Shown here: positions 28,402-36,402 of the stretch, in pieces
Layout: each line of letters opens with the position of its first letter
Numbering within the stretch: the first letter of the stretch is position 1
Source: Conexivisphaerales archaeon
Lineage (GTDB): Archaea; Thermoproteota; Nitrososphaeria; Conexivisphaerales; DTJL01
Assembly (NCBI GenBank): GCA_038728585.1
Contig: JAVYTR010000003.1
Location: 124,001-188,000, forward strand
Length of the DNA stretch: 64,000 nt
Direction of reading: 5' to 3'
The notes under the pieces: generated by a model
What the model was told of the DNA's origin: nothing
Databases searched by the model: none
What the model saw: only the letters and a program-made list of their open reading frames with translations
Position numbers and translations under genes: made by a program

Positions 28402-28465
28402 TTGCCATGCCTGGCAATGGAGAAGTATTGCGTGTCTTTTCTTCTGCCACAGGCAGTAGAAGACA
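28402..28465 (+). other. Two adjacent stem-loops downstream of ppdK
   Basis: TTGCCA-TGCC-TGGCAA (28402-28417) is a perfect 6-bp hairpin. About 15 nt later TGTCTTTTCTTCTGCC pairs imperfectly with GGCAGTAGAAGACA (ending 28465). They could be mRNA 3'-end structures; there is no strong T-tract. Confidence 0.35.
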
Positions 28466-28535
28466 GGCAATTCTAATATACCTGTACATTTCTCCGAGCA
28501 AGGAAGCCGATTGGCTAGGACAGCTGGTATGATGT

Positions 28536-29399
28536 TTGAGTCTGACTGACTATATCCACCTGATAAAACCCAGGATAATCCCTCTGCTACTTCTCGTAGC
28601 ACTAGCCTCTGCTTTCATAGCAGAGAGGGGAATGCCTCCCTACATCAGGCTGGTTGGTCTTCTCGTTTCAGGTACACTTGCGTCTGGTGGAGCGCTCGGG
28701 CTGAACAGCTATCTCGAAATGGATATAGATGCCAGAATGAGAAGAACAAGGAAGAGGCCCTTACCCTCAGGCAGGATTGTCCCGCCTAGGAAGGCCCTTA
28801 CCTTCTCTCTTACTCTTCTGGTAACTGGAATCGCCGTAGCGTATTTCACTCTTCCTTACATCTCTGCTTTCTTTGTGGCACTCGGTGCTTTCATCTATGT
28901 TCCCATATACACCATATGGCTCAAGCCCAGGACCATCTGGAATATAGTTCTGGGCGGCTTTGCTGGAAGCTGCGCCGCTCTAGCCGGTTGGTACGCTGTA
29001 ACAACAAGCTACTGGGAAGTGGCTGCACTTCTTGCAGCTCTTGTGTTCGTATGGACACCGAGTCATTTCTGGAGCCTAGCAGTGATAACCGAAGAAGATT
29101 ACTCTGCAGTAGGCATGCCGATGCTTCCATCGGTTGTAGGCGTTGCCAAAGCATCAAAAGCAATAGTGTTCAACACCCTGCTCCTGATACCTGTCAGTCT
29201 GCTGCTCTATCCCTACTTCAGAGGAGCCGGTTCCCTCATATACATATTATCAGCCATGCTCTTCGGAGCCTTCCTGCTTTATACTAACGTCAAACTTTAC
29301 AGGGAGCCTACCAAGTCAAATGCATGGCTGGCGTTCAAATTCTCAAGTCCTTATCTGGCAGTGATATTCATAATAGCAGTGATAGCAGCTCTCGTATAA
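28536..29399 (+). CDS. ctaB: Protoheme IX farnesyltransferase (heme O synthase)
   Basis: 287 aa, UbiA-family membrane prenyltransferase that makes heme O for the terminal oxidase. The prenyl-diphosphate-binding motif is NSYLEMDIDARMRRTRKRPL at about residues 62-81, with the second Asp-rich region around EEDYSAVGMPMLP. Nine transmembrane helices fit the sequence. Start is TTG at 28536. It converges with the cupredoxin gene and belongs functionally with the oxidase at 53 kb. Confidence 0.95.
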   Translation: MSLTDYIHLIKPRIIPLLLLVALASAFIAERGMPPYIRLVGLLVSGTLASGGALGLNSYLEMDIDARMRRTRKRPLPSGRIVPPRKALTFSLTLLVTGIAVAYFTLPYISAFFVALGAFIYVPIYTIWLKPRTIWNIVLGGFAGSCAALAGWYAVTTSYWEVAALLAALVFVWTPSHFWSLAVITEEDYSAVGMPMLPSVVGVAKASKAIVFNTLLLIPVSLLLYPYFRGAGSLIYILSAMLFGAFLLYTNVKLYREPTKSNAWLAFKFSSPYLAVIFIIAVIAALV

Positions 29400-29433
29400 G
29401 AAAGCATTTCAGCAGTGCTCCTGCACAGGCAGG

Positions 29434-30603
29434 CTAGGGCTCTACCACCAGCTCCGCTATCATGTAGACGTGGATAGAGCAGGGTATGTTACAGTATATT
29501 ATGAATCTACCCGTCTGGTCAGCGACGAAGTGCAACCTGTAGCTCTGTCCTGGCTCTATCGCAACTCCTCTATCAAAGTAATGATTGATTGCGAACCCAT
29601 GGGGCTCTATTGAATCGTTGTTAATTACAGTTATTGTAACAGTAGTCCCCTGAACAACCGTTATGACGGGCCATGGGTTCTGAGGAGCACCGTGCAGAAT
29701 GCTGTCGTTGTAGCCTTGCTGGCTTGCTATTATTGTGAAATTTGCTGATGAAGACGTATTGACAGAAACAAGGTATTGAGGAGTTAATGATTGTGTATAG
29801 TTGTACAAACTCCCATCTGCGAAGTGGAACACCAGAGTGACATAATAGGTTGAGTTCCGAATGAGTGATGCAGGTATTGGGATGACAGAAGAGAACGTGT
29901 AGAGTAAAGGAGACGGCCTAAGAGGTAGACTGTACCTCTGGCCTGCTGCAGTAACCTCGGAACCGAAATAGACTCCGGTAGAATTCTGCAGTATGCTCTC
30001 GTTCATGGAGCTCTGTATGCTTATTTTTCCCGGCGACAGGTATGCTGAAATTGCGTTGATCTCTGAATCGTAATTTACGAGAAAGTTCGAGGAGAACCGA
30101 AAGCCAGTAGAATTGCCTGCGAGCACTGATCCCTGAGGTACTACAAGCTCCGAGTAGGGGACAACTATTATGTATACTGTGACAGGCTGGGAAGTAGCAT
30201 TACTGGAGATCTGAAACGACGATACTGTCTGAAGAGGAGAGTTTATGGATGTTGTCAGACTTATGTCCACTTTGCTGTAATTAAAGACGACGGATGGTTT
30301 CATCATCACCTGCAGCCAGGGTGGAGAGGCTACCTGAAGTGTGAACGATGCGATGTTAACTTTATTCAGCGTTGATCTCAAAACTACCCAAGCTGAAATG
30401 GTTACTGTTTCTCCAGGGTGAAGCAACAGATATCCCGAATTAGAAACGTTCATGAGGGAGGATTCTGCATATGCTAGAGGATAGCCTGAAAGATAGAGGT
30501 ATGTTCGGCTGTTCAAGCCATATGGATGGTAGATGTAGATAGAAGCGATAGCTAAAGATAAAGCTATCACAACTGCTGTATAAATTGCGTGTGACCTTCT
30601 CAT
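29434..30603 (-). CDS. Membrane-anchored cupredoxin with CuA-like site
   Basis: 389 aa. An N-terminal helix (about 7-26) anchors a large external region rich in Asn-x-Ser/Thr sequons. Residues about 100-300 are beta-rich with no recognised family. The C-terminal cupredoxin domain (about 305-389) carries His335 (EPHGFAINHY), Cys371, Cys375, His378 and Met381 (YCNIPCSIHVYM), close to the binuclear CuA site of oxidase subunit II and N2O reductase but with only two residues between the second Cys and His (canonical is three). It probably transfers electrons or copper to the oxidase. Convergent with ctaB. Confidence 0.82.
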   Translation of the reverse strand: MRRSHAIYTAVVIALSLAIASIYIYHPYGLNSRTYLYLSGYPLAYAESSLMNVSNSGYLLLHPGETVTISAWVVLRSTLNKVNIASFTLQVASPPWLQVMMKPSVVFNYSKVDISLTTSINSPLQTVSSFQISSNATSQPVTVYIIVVPYSELVVPQGSVLAGNSTGFRFSSNFLVNYDSEINAISAYLSPGKISIQSSMNESILQNSTGVYFGSEVTAAGQRYSLPLRPSPLLYTFSSVIPIPASLIRNSTYYVTLVFHFADGSLYNYTQSLTPQYLVSVNTSSSANFTIIASQQGYNDSILHGAPQNPWPVITVVQGTTVTITVINNDSIEPHGFAINHYFDRGVAIEPGQSYRLHFVADQTGRFIIYCNIPCSIHVYMIAELVVEP

Positions 30604-30661
30604 CTGCTAAAAACAGCTGCATTTCCATATTTAAGCATGGACTAACTTATCAAGAAGTTCA

Positions 30662-31390
30662 TCATGCAATCGAGTGGAGGTAACCCAAGAAGTATATTAG
30701 GGTGAACCCTGCCAGCATAAGTAGGTACAACCAGAAGCTCTGCAAGTCCGGAATGTTTCTTCCCTTTTCGAAGATATACGCTAGGATGAACAGGTCACCT
30801 GCTGCTCCTGCAGCGAAGAAGTAGACTGAGGAAAAGAGAGTTAGAAGTGCGACAATGGCTCCTGTTGCAGATGTCGCCACTATTATGAAAAGGGGAATCA
30901 GCAGCTTATCCCTCGTAGAAGTTTTTAGACCTGCTAAGAGGAACGCAGCTACAAATCCTTCTATCACCTTATGGCCTGCAAATCCAACGAAGCCTGGGAT
31001 ATAGTTCGAGAAGAGCTGAGATGTAGTTGCAGTTTGCAGTAACACAACTATCTCGGCGGATTCGCCTGCTGTGTGAAGAGATAAAGCGAACAGAAGAATT
31101 GAAGCCAATCCTGCTGCACTCTTCGAAATCTCCTTCCACGCAGGCATAGCCAGCATGAGAATAACGAAGGGAATGAATATAATTATTCCTTCAGAGACCC
31201 TGGAGTCTCCGCCCAGACTCGCCGAATCCTTGAAGCTGTCGATGAACAGGAAAAGGATGACCCCAGCCACAAAAGGATATAGCCATCTGCTTTTGGCTTG
31301 CAAGAAATCTTGCTTGAGAAGGAAAAGAAGCCCTATGACGAAAGGGATCAAAGTTAGAAGAACAGCATCGAATACTAATGTTGCATTCAA
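30662..31390 (-). CDS. ZIP-like integral membrane protein, putative metal transporter
   Basis: 242 aa, about eight predicted helices. Helix 4 has SLHTAGESAEI and helix 5 GHKVIEGFVAAFL, recalling the HNxxEG and HxxxEG metal-binding motifs of ZIP transporters; length also fits. Start is TTG at 31390; AATAAATAC about 30 nt upstream predicts a leaderless mRNA. It is divergent from a DtxR-family regulator and a NicO-like permease, which strengthens a role in divalent metal transport. Divergence from canonical ZIP motifs leaves the substrate open. Confidence 0.68.
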   Translation of the reverse strand: MNATLVFDAVLLTLIPFVIGLLFLLKQDFLQAKSRWLYPFVAGVILFLFIDSFKDSASLGGDSRVSEGIIIFIPFVILMLAMPAWKEISKSAAGLASILLFALSLHTAGESAEIVVLLQTATTSQLFSNYIPGFVGFAGHKVIEGFVAAFLLAGLKTSTRDKLLIPLFIIVATSATGAIVALLTLFSSVYFFAAGAAGDLFILAYIFEKGRNIPDLQSFWLYLLMLAGFTLIYFLGYLHSIA

Positions 31391-31548
31391 TCCTAGCTGG
31401 TTCGCGCTTCATTAAGTATTTATTCATTTGGATTTTGGATTGTCAGCTGCACACTTCCAAAGAGTGTCGAGCTACCTGTTGATTTTTTCTGAATATAGAA
31501 AGATGTAGCCAAGAAGTATTCATGTTGCTTCTTAATACCAGCCTAAAA

Positions 31549-31556
31549 TATAAATA
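31549..31556 (+). promoter_or_regulatory. TATA box of the DtxR-family regulator operon
   Basis: TATAAATA is centred 27 nt upstream of the GTG start at 31579; the transcript should be leaderless. Confidence 0.65.
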
Positions 31557-31560
31557 ATAA

Positions 31561-31575
31561 TTAGGTTAGGCCTAA
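31561..31575. promoter_or_regulatory. DtxR/IdeR-type operator overlapping the promoter
   Basis: TTAGGTTAGGCCTAA lies between the TATA box and the start codon. Its first nine bases equal the left part of the DtxR/IdeR consensus (TTAGGTTAG), and it contains the perfect palindrome TTAGGCCTAA (31566-31575) and the wider inverted pair AATTAGG/CCTAATT (31559-31565, 31571-31577). Another CCTAA is at 31542-31546. The placement would block transcription, consistent with autorepression by the encoded regulator. Confidence 0.7.
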
Positions 31576-31578
31576 TTT

Positions 31579-32007
31579 GTGGAGTTACTACAGAAACTTA
31601 CAAGGAGGCAGGTGGAAGTGCTGCTCACCATTAAGGGTCTCCCGTTAAAGAAGAAAGGTGTGCAGCTGGAGGATATAGCTAGTGCACTAGGCGTCAGCCC
31701 ACCGACAGCGCTTGAGCATGTAAAGGCTCTGCAGTATCTTGGTTTGGTCAGAAGGGTTGCCGGGAAGACCAGAGTCACCTCAAGGGGAGAAGCCTGCATA
31801 AACGAGTACTGGAGGCACCACAGAGTAGCTGAGAGTCTCTTTTTTACACTTCACTTTCCAGCTGACAGGGCTTGCGAAGCCGCCAAAATGGTGGACCTAG
31901 CTTTGAGTCACGAGATAATAGACAGACTTTGCTCAGTGCAGGGACATCCAAGGGCATGCCCTCATGGCCTGCCTATTCCTCCTTGCTCAGAAGAGATGAA
32001 CAGGTGA
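31579..32007 (+). CDS. DtxR/MntR-family metal-dependent repressor
   Basis: 142 aa. Winged helix about 5-70 (ILTIKGLPLKKKGVQLEDIA, SALGVSPPTALEHVKALQYLGLV). Metal-binding and dimer domain about 72-130 with WRHHRVAESLFF, SHEIIDRLC and the family C-terminal HPRACPHGLPIP. It lacks the SH3-like third domain, as in MntR-type proteins. GTG start at 31579. Its stop overlaps the GTG of the NicO-like permease by 4 nt, so regulator and transporter are translated together. A matching operator sits in its own promoter. Confidence 0.92.
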   Translation: MELLQKLTRRQVEVLLTIKGLPLKKKGVQLEDIASALGVSPPTALEHVKALQYLGLVRRVAGKTRVTSRGEACINEYWRHHRVAESLFFTLHFPADRACEAAKMVDLALSHEIIDRLCSVQGHPRACPHGLPIPPCSEEMNR

Positions 32008-32876
32008 CCTCTTTGTCAGCAACAGCCGGCTACATGCTGTATCTTCTTGCAGGATGCTTTGCACTCGGAATGCTTCACGGTGTCATACCTGATGAACATA
32101 CTTGGCCCATAACCTTCGCATATTCGATAGGGTCAGCAACTGGTAAGGGAGGGATGAAGGCAGGGGGTTTCTTCTCTCTCGCATTCACAGTTCAGAGAGC
32201 GATAATGAGCCAGCTGGTCTATTTTGCTGTCGCAGCCTATTTGGTGACGAGAGAATGGCTGAACGGACCGATTTACGCTGTTGTTGGTGCTGCGATGGCC
32301 ATAGCAGGATATCTGATACTCAAAGATAAGGTTCCTCACCTTCACCCGATGATGAGTGTATCCAAGAACGACTTGATGAAACATACTGGCAGGTCTGAAG
32401 AGCCGACTGTGCCTGTCCACTGGACGATAATACATGGATTCATATCTGGGTTTGGTGTAGATACGGGCGTCTTTACAACATTTGTTTACTTGGCAGCTCT
32501 GCCTGCCCTGGCAGATAAAGGACTCTGGATGCTTGGATGGTTGCCCGGGGCTCTGTTTGGCATGGGAACTTTCGTGGTGCTAATGGTGATTGGTTTCTTC
32601 TTCGGTCAGAGCCTGCAGGTAGCAAGGAAGTTTGGGTCTCTCAGGGTTGCTGCGTTTGGAAGGCTTGTGGGTGCCAGAGTGCTGCTGTTCGGGGGAGTTG
32701 CCTTTGTCATCTTCGCTCCGCTTTACTCTTATGGCGTATTCGGTCTCTTACCTTTAGATGCTGGGACGCTGATGGTACTGCTTGTTATGGTGGTCATAGC
32801 TGCACCAGTCATGGTGTATACTTGGAGGGAGGTTAGCAGAATTGCAGTGCGGGGAGCTCTCGTTGAATCTGGCTGA
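32004..32876 (+). CDS. NicO/NiCoT-like membrane metal permease
   Basis: 290 aa from the GTG at 32004, which overlaps the regulator stop (GTGA). Seven to eight predicted helices. TM1 carries LGMLHGVIPDEHTWPITFAY, resembling the His/Asp metal-selectivity motif of nickel/cobalt transporters (HX4DH-like: H-x4-DEH). A second motif, HGFISGFGVDTGVFTTF, follows the loop with HLHP. Direction (uptake or efflux) and metal (Ni, Co, Fe, Mn) are not decidable from sequence. Being coupled to a DtxR-type repressor it is likely metal-repressed. Confidence 0.75.
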   Translation: MTSLSATAGYMLYLLAGCFALGMLHGVIPDEHTWPITFAYSIGSATGKGGMKAGGFFSLAFTVQRAIMSQLVYFAVAAYLVTREWLNGPIYAVVGAAMAIAGYLILKDKVPHLHPMMSVSKNDLMKHTGRSEEPTVPVHWTIIHGFISGFGVDTGVFTTFVYLAALPALADKGLWMLGWLPGALFGMGTFVVLMVIGFFFGQSLQVARKFGSLRVAAFGRLVGARVLLFGGVAFVIFAPLYSYGVFGLLPLDAGTLMVLLVMVVIAAPVMVYTWREVSRIAVRGALVESG

Positions 32877-32965
32877 ATATTCCTTTGGACGAGTTCTAGA
32901 ATTGTAGAATCAACGATGAAAGAAGGCAGATACAAAAACGGTGCTACAGGGTTCTAATACCAAAC

Positions 32966-33313
32966 ATGTTATATTACTCTGGGTATACCATGTGGTATGA
33001 AGAGAACGGGTATGGAGGAGGAAAAGGCTTGAATCCCTTGCCAAATTCAGGCGAAAAGAGGTCAGCATATTCCTACCAGCTGGATGAATTTGAGAGAACC
33101 CTCAGCTCCATATCGGAGATGGTGAAGCAACAGGAAAGGTTTGTCAGCGATGACTATAGGGACATATTTTTAAATCTACTTCAACTCATAAGGATAGCTG
33201 CAACCTACGACGTCAGGTTGGCTAGAGCAATACTCAAGCATCTCATCGAGGCGAGCATCGTCCTTTTGACAGAAAGAGATGAAGAAGTGGATATAAAGAT
33301 CATTGAAGAGTGA
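32966..33313 (+). CDS. Hypothetical helical protein, 115 aa
   Basis: No recognised family. N-terminus is Gly/Tyr-rich (YYSGYTMWYEENGYGGG) and probably unstructured; residues about 40-105 form two or three amphipathic helices (LDEFERTLSSISEMVKQQER, DIFLNLLQLIRIAATYDVRL). Start ATG at 32966 or 32990. It is 89 nt after the metal permease on the same strand; a shared transcript is possible. Confidence 0.6.
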   Translation: MLYYSGYTMWYEENGYGGGKGLNPLPNSGEKRSAYSYQLDEFERTLSSISEMVKQQERFVSDDYRDIFLNLLQLIRIAATYDVRLARAILKHLIEASIVLLTERDEEVDIKIIEE

Positions 33314-33541
33314 ATCAACGACAGGAATGAGTGGCCAGAATCTAGCCCTTTTTACGACCAGACATTTCTACCTGCTTTTAGTTTCCACACTGTATTGTTG
33401 AAGGAATGGAGATTGAGCAGCAGCATCGCTGTGATTTGGTTCTACTTGGAAGAAAGACCGTATCTAATCTTCAAAGATGATGATACTGTCGAAAAGATGT
33501 TACATATCTATTGCAGAATTGCCATCTAAAACTTTAAAAAA

Positions 33542-33550
33542 TTTATAAAA
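33542..33550 (+). promoter_or_regulatory. TATA box of the V4R gene
   Basis: TTTATAAAA is centred about 27 nt before the TTG at 33573; leaderless start predicted. Confidence 0.6.
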
Positions 33551-33572
33551 TTATCCCGCTCTGTGGGCAGTC

Positions 33573-34094
33573 TTGGACAATAGCGCTGGACACGATAAAG
33601 TCCAGAAGACAGGAAGAAACGAGGGGGTCCTGCTAGATTCAACAAACGGAAGAAGGATAATAATGGTTGATGCGGAATCTTTCAGGTCAGCCGATAAGGA
33701 GCTCGAAGGGGCTCTCGGATTTGGCTCAAAGATAGTTATGTTCAGAAGGGGTATAGGCTACGGAAAGAGTTTGGCTAACGACATGAAAAAGAGAATGAGT
33801 ATAACAGAGATGCTCGATTCGCTGGCGAAGACTGTTTCGGCCTGGGGACTTGGCAAGATGACTGTAATTCCTCATTCCAGAAATACCTTCCCCCTCAAGC
33901 TTATACTGGCCAATTGCCCCTTCTGCAGCTCTGAAGAAAGGAGTAACGAGCCAGTCTGTCATTTCTTAGCTGGGTGCATAGCTGGGTTCTTCATGACTTG
34001 GAGTGAGTCTGAAGTAAAGGTAAAAGAGGTAGCATGCAGAGCTACCGGCTCTGAAACCTGCGACTTTGTAGTTGAGTCATCGATTCTTCTCTGA
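33573..34094 (+). CDS. V4R-domain protein (small-molecule sensor)
   Basis: 173 aa, essentially one V4R (4-vinyl reductase-like) domain. Residues 60-100 show GIGYGKSLANDMKKRM and TVSAWGLGKMTV; the C-terminal half has the Cys pattern NCPFC, PVCHFLAGCIAGFF and ACRATGSETCDFVV typical of this domain, which binds hydrocarbons, tetrapyrroles or metal. In archaea V4R often accompanies transcriptional output domains; here it is alone. Start is TTG at 33573. Confidence 0.85.
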   Translation: MDNSAGHDKVQKTGRNEGVLLDSTNGRRIIMVDAESFRSADKELEGALGFGSKIVMFRRGIGYGKSLANDMKKRMSITEMLDSLAKTVSAWGLGKMTVIPHSRNTFPLKLILANCPFCSSEERSNEPVCHFLAGCIAGFFMTWSESEVKVKEVACRATGSETCDFVVESSILL

Positions 34095-34099
34095 GCATT

Positions 34100-36124
34100 C
34101 TATTCGAAGACTGACAGAAGTATATCCCTGCTGACAGGGGTCCTGTCAACCTTTTTTCCTGTCATTCTTTCTATTGCTCTTGCCAGGGCAGGGGGTACAC
34201 CTATCGTGGGGCTCTCCCCAACACCTTTCGCGCCATGTTCCAGGGATGAAGGGTGTGTTGCCAGATGCACCTGGATTTCTGGTATCTCTACAGAGGCAGG
34301 GAAGCCAGCGTCCGAGATACTTGCAACCAGGGGCTGGCCGTTCTCATCCAGAACCGAAGCCTCGTAAAGAACCTGCCCTATCGCCTGAGCCGAACCTCCT
34401 ATCACCTGACTTACCACCATGTCGGGGTTTAGTGGTACACCAACATCGTAGTAGGCTGAACATTCGACTATCTTGAAGCCTCTTCTGTTCTCCTCATCTT
34501 TCTTTACTTCCACCAGATTCACTCCGAGGGAAGTGAGTGGACTGCTTGGCTGGAAGAAGACCTTGGCATCGTATTCTCCTCTGAGAAGTGCTTCAGGTGA
34601 GTAGTTTCCCTCCTTGTTCTTCACCTGTTCTCTGAGCTCCTTTGCTGCCTGTACGACCGCCATCCCAGCCAGAAGTGCTGACCTGCTACCCCAGCTGCCA
34701 ACCCCTCTGTCCAGCTCATCTGTATCGCTCCTGTTGTATCTTACTACGGATTCAGGAACGCCAAGCTCCTTGCTCACAAGCTTCGCAACGAACACGTCAT
34801 GACCCTGACCATTAGCGCTACCTCCAAGCCATGCATCTATGACCCCTCTTGAAACCCTCAGCCTGGCGGATTCTCCGGGCTGTGCAGCCGGAATAAGTAC
34901 GAAGCAGGATAGCCCCACATATCTATTCTTCTTCTTCTCATAACTAAGTGTCTTCAGCGCGTCCTGCAGAAATGGCTTCAGCGGGTCGACGCTAAGGCCT
35001 AAAGGTGAAGTGAACCTTTCATCGCTCGCGTTTGCAAGCCTTACCTCTGCAGGGTCCATCTTCAATTCATCCGCAAGCATATCGATTGTCCTTTCTATGA
35101 AGAAGGCAGCCTCAGGCCTCCCTGCACCTCTGTACGGGCCTAGAGGCACCTTGTTCGTGAATACACTTCTTGCCTTTACTTGAACCTTACCTATCGCATA
35201 GGGGCCGGTTATCTGGTAGCCAATCCAGTTCGGTGAGAATTCAGCGTTGCCTACAGGATATGCCCCTCCGTCTATGAGTATGTCAGCCTTTAGTCCTATG
35301 ATTTTGCCCCTTTTGTCAGAGTAAATTCTGACCTTTCCTCTTGCACCTCTCCCCTGGTTTGTGGCGACCAGATGTTCGGACCTGGTTTCAGTCCACTTTA
35401 TTGGCCTTCTGTATTTCATCGACGCATAAGCTGCTATAACGTACTCAGGGTATAGAGCTCCCTTTGTTCCGAAAGCCCCTCCTGTGTCGGTCTGAACCAC
35501 ATGTATTGACTCCTTCGGAATGCCTAGGGCAGCAGAAAGCCCCCTCTGGATCGAGTAGACAGACTGGGTTGGCATCATTATGTTTAGCCTGCCTCCGTCG
35601 AAGTTGGCAAGGATACCCCTCGTCTCCATCGGATTAGGTATTATCCTCTCGTTGACAAGGGTCCTTTCAACTTCAACATGCTCTTCTGCTACACTGAAAT
35701 CGGAGCCCAGTTCCACAGCCCCGAATACATTGCTACTCGTGCCGGGATGTATCGGCTCAGCTGTTAGAGCCTGTTCAGGGTCAACAATCGGCTTTAGAGG
35801 TTCGTATTCGACCTCAACGCTATCAGCTAGGTCTTCAGCCTTTTCTCTACTTTCAGCCAACACTGCGGCGACAGGTTGCCCGACAAAGTTGACGTAGTCT
35901 GTTGAGAGGACGTAGAAGGGAACATTAGCTCTTCCTCCTGCTCCTTCGCCTACAGAGACTAAATTGGCTTTCAGCTCATGGCCGTTTATTCCACCTTTGA
36001 CCTTTGTTATTCTTGCCCTTGCGTAAGGGCTTCTGACAATCTTCAGGTGCATCATGCCCGGAAGCTTGATGTCATCGACAAACCTGCCCCTTCCTTCTAT
36101 CAGTAATCTCTCAGTAAGCGACAT
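34100..36124 (-). CDS. Xanthine dehydrogenase/aldehyde oxidase-family molybdopterin large subunit
   Basis: 674 aa, catalytic subunit of a molybdo-hydroxylase. Motifs in order: GRGRFVDDIKLPGMMHLKIV, QTDTGGAFGTKGALYPEYV, PYRGAGRPEAAFFIERTIDM, LGGSANGQGHDVFVAKL, and GAKGVGESPTIGVPPALARA with the active-site Glu. Family members are often 740-790 aa; this one is shorter mainly around residues 375-415. No FAD or [2Fe-2S] subunit gene is adjacent, so its partners are elsewhere or absent. Aldehydes or glyceraldehyde (non-phosphorylating sugar pathway) are likely substrates. Confidence 0.9.
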   Translation of the reverse strand: MSLTERLLIEGRGRFVDDIKLPGMMHLKIVRSPYARARITKVKGGINGHELKANLVSVGEGAGGRANVPFYVLSTDYVNFVGQPVAAVLAESREKAEDLADSVEVEYEPLKPIVDPEQALTAEPIHPGTSSNVFGAVELGSDFSVAEEHVEVERTLVNERIIPNPMETRGILANFDGGRLNIMMPTQSVYSIQRGLSAALGIPKESIHVVQTDTGGAFGTKGALYPEYVIAAYASMKYRRPIKWTETRSEHLVATNQGRGARGKVRIYSDKRGKIIGLKADILIDGGAYPVGNAEFSPNWIGYQITGPYAIGKVQVKARSVFTNKVPLGPYRGAGRPEAAFFIERTIDMLADELKMDPAEVRLANASDERFTSPLGLSVDPLKPFLQDALKTLSYEKKKNRYVGLSCFVLIPAAQPGESARLRVSRGVIDAWLGGSANGQGHDVFVAKLVSKELGVPESVVRYNRSDTDELDRGVGSWGSRSALLAGMAVVQAAKELREQVKNKEGNYSPEALLRGEYDAKVFFQPSSPLTSLGVNLVEVKKDEENRRGFKIVECSAYYDVGVPLNPDMVVSQVIGGSAQAIGQVLYEASVLDENGQPLVASISDAGFPASVEIPEIQVHLATHPSSLEHGAKGVGESPTIGVPPALARAIERMTGKKVDRTPVSRDILLSVFE

Positions 36125-36204
36125 CCCAGCAAGCTTGAGTCTAATGGTTCAAAAGAATTTTCCTAATATTGCTTTCGACTTTTGACGAATGATGCATCGA
36201 TTAT

Positions 36205-36402
36205 TTGTCAAGTATAAATACCCCAGCTGAGCTGCTGGCTAATGGAGGCGGTAGTAGCCTGACTCAGGCCGTGTGGGAAGTCTATTGCGTTTCCTGCAGA
36301 GCACGGGCTGTACTTGATGATTCGGGTGAGTATTACCGATGTGTCTCATGCGGCAGGATAATGCTTCCAGGAGAGGAGAACCTACCTCCCTACTCTGATT
36401 GA
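36205..36402 (+). CDS. Small zinc-ribbon protein
   Basis: Up to 65 aa. Two CxxC pairs (YCVSC and RCVSC) about 15 residues apart form a compact zinc ribbon. The TTG at 36205 lies upstream of a TATA-like TATAAATA (36213-36220), so the real start may be the GTG at 36271, giving 43 aa that begins directly before the ribbon. It ends one base before the stop of the convergent coiled-coil protein gene. Confidence 0.62.
   Translation: MSSINTPAELLANGGGSSLTQAVWEVYCVSCRARAVLDDSGEYYRCVSCGRIMLPGEENLPPYSD

Noticed and set aside
33395-33529. 44-codon frame upstream of the V4R gene (KEWRLSSSIAVIWFYLEER)
   Set aside because: Starts only with tandem TTG, no ribosome-binding site or TATA box at the right distance, no family; not supported as a gene.
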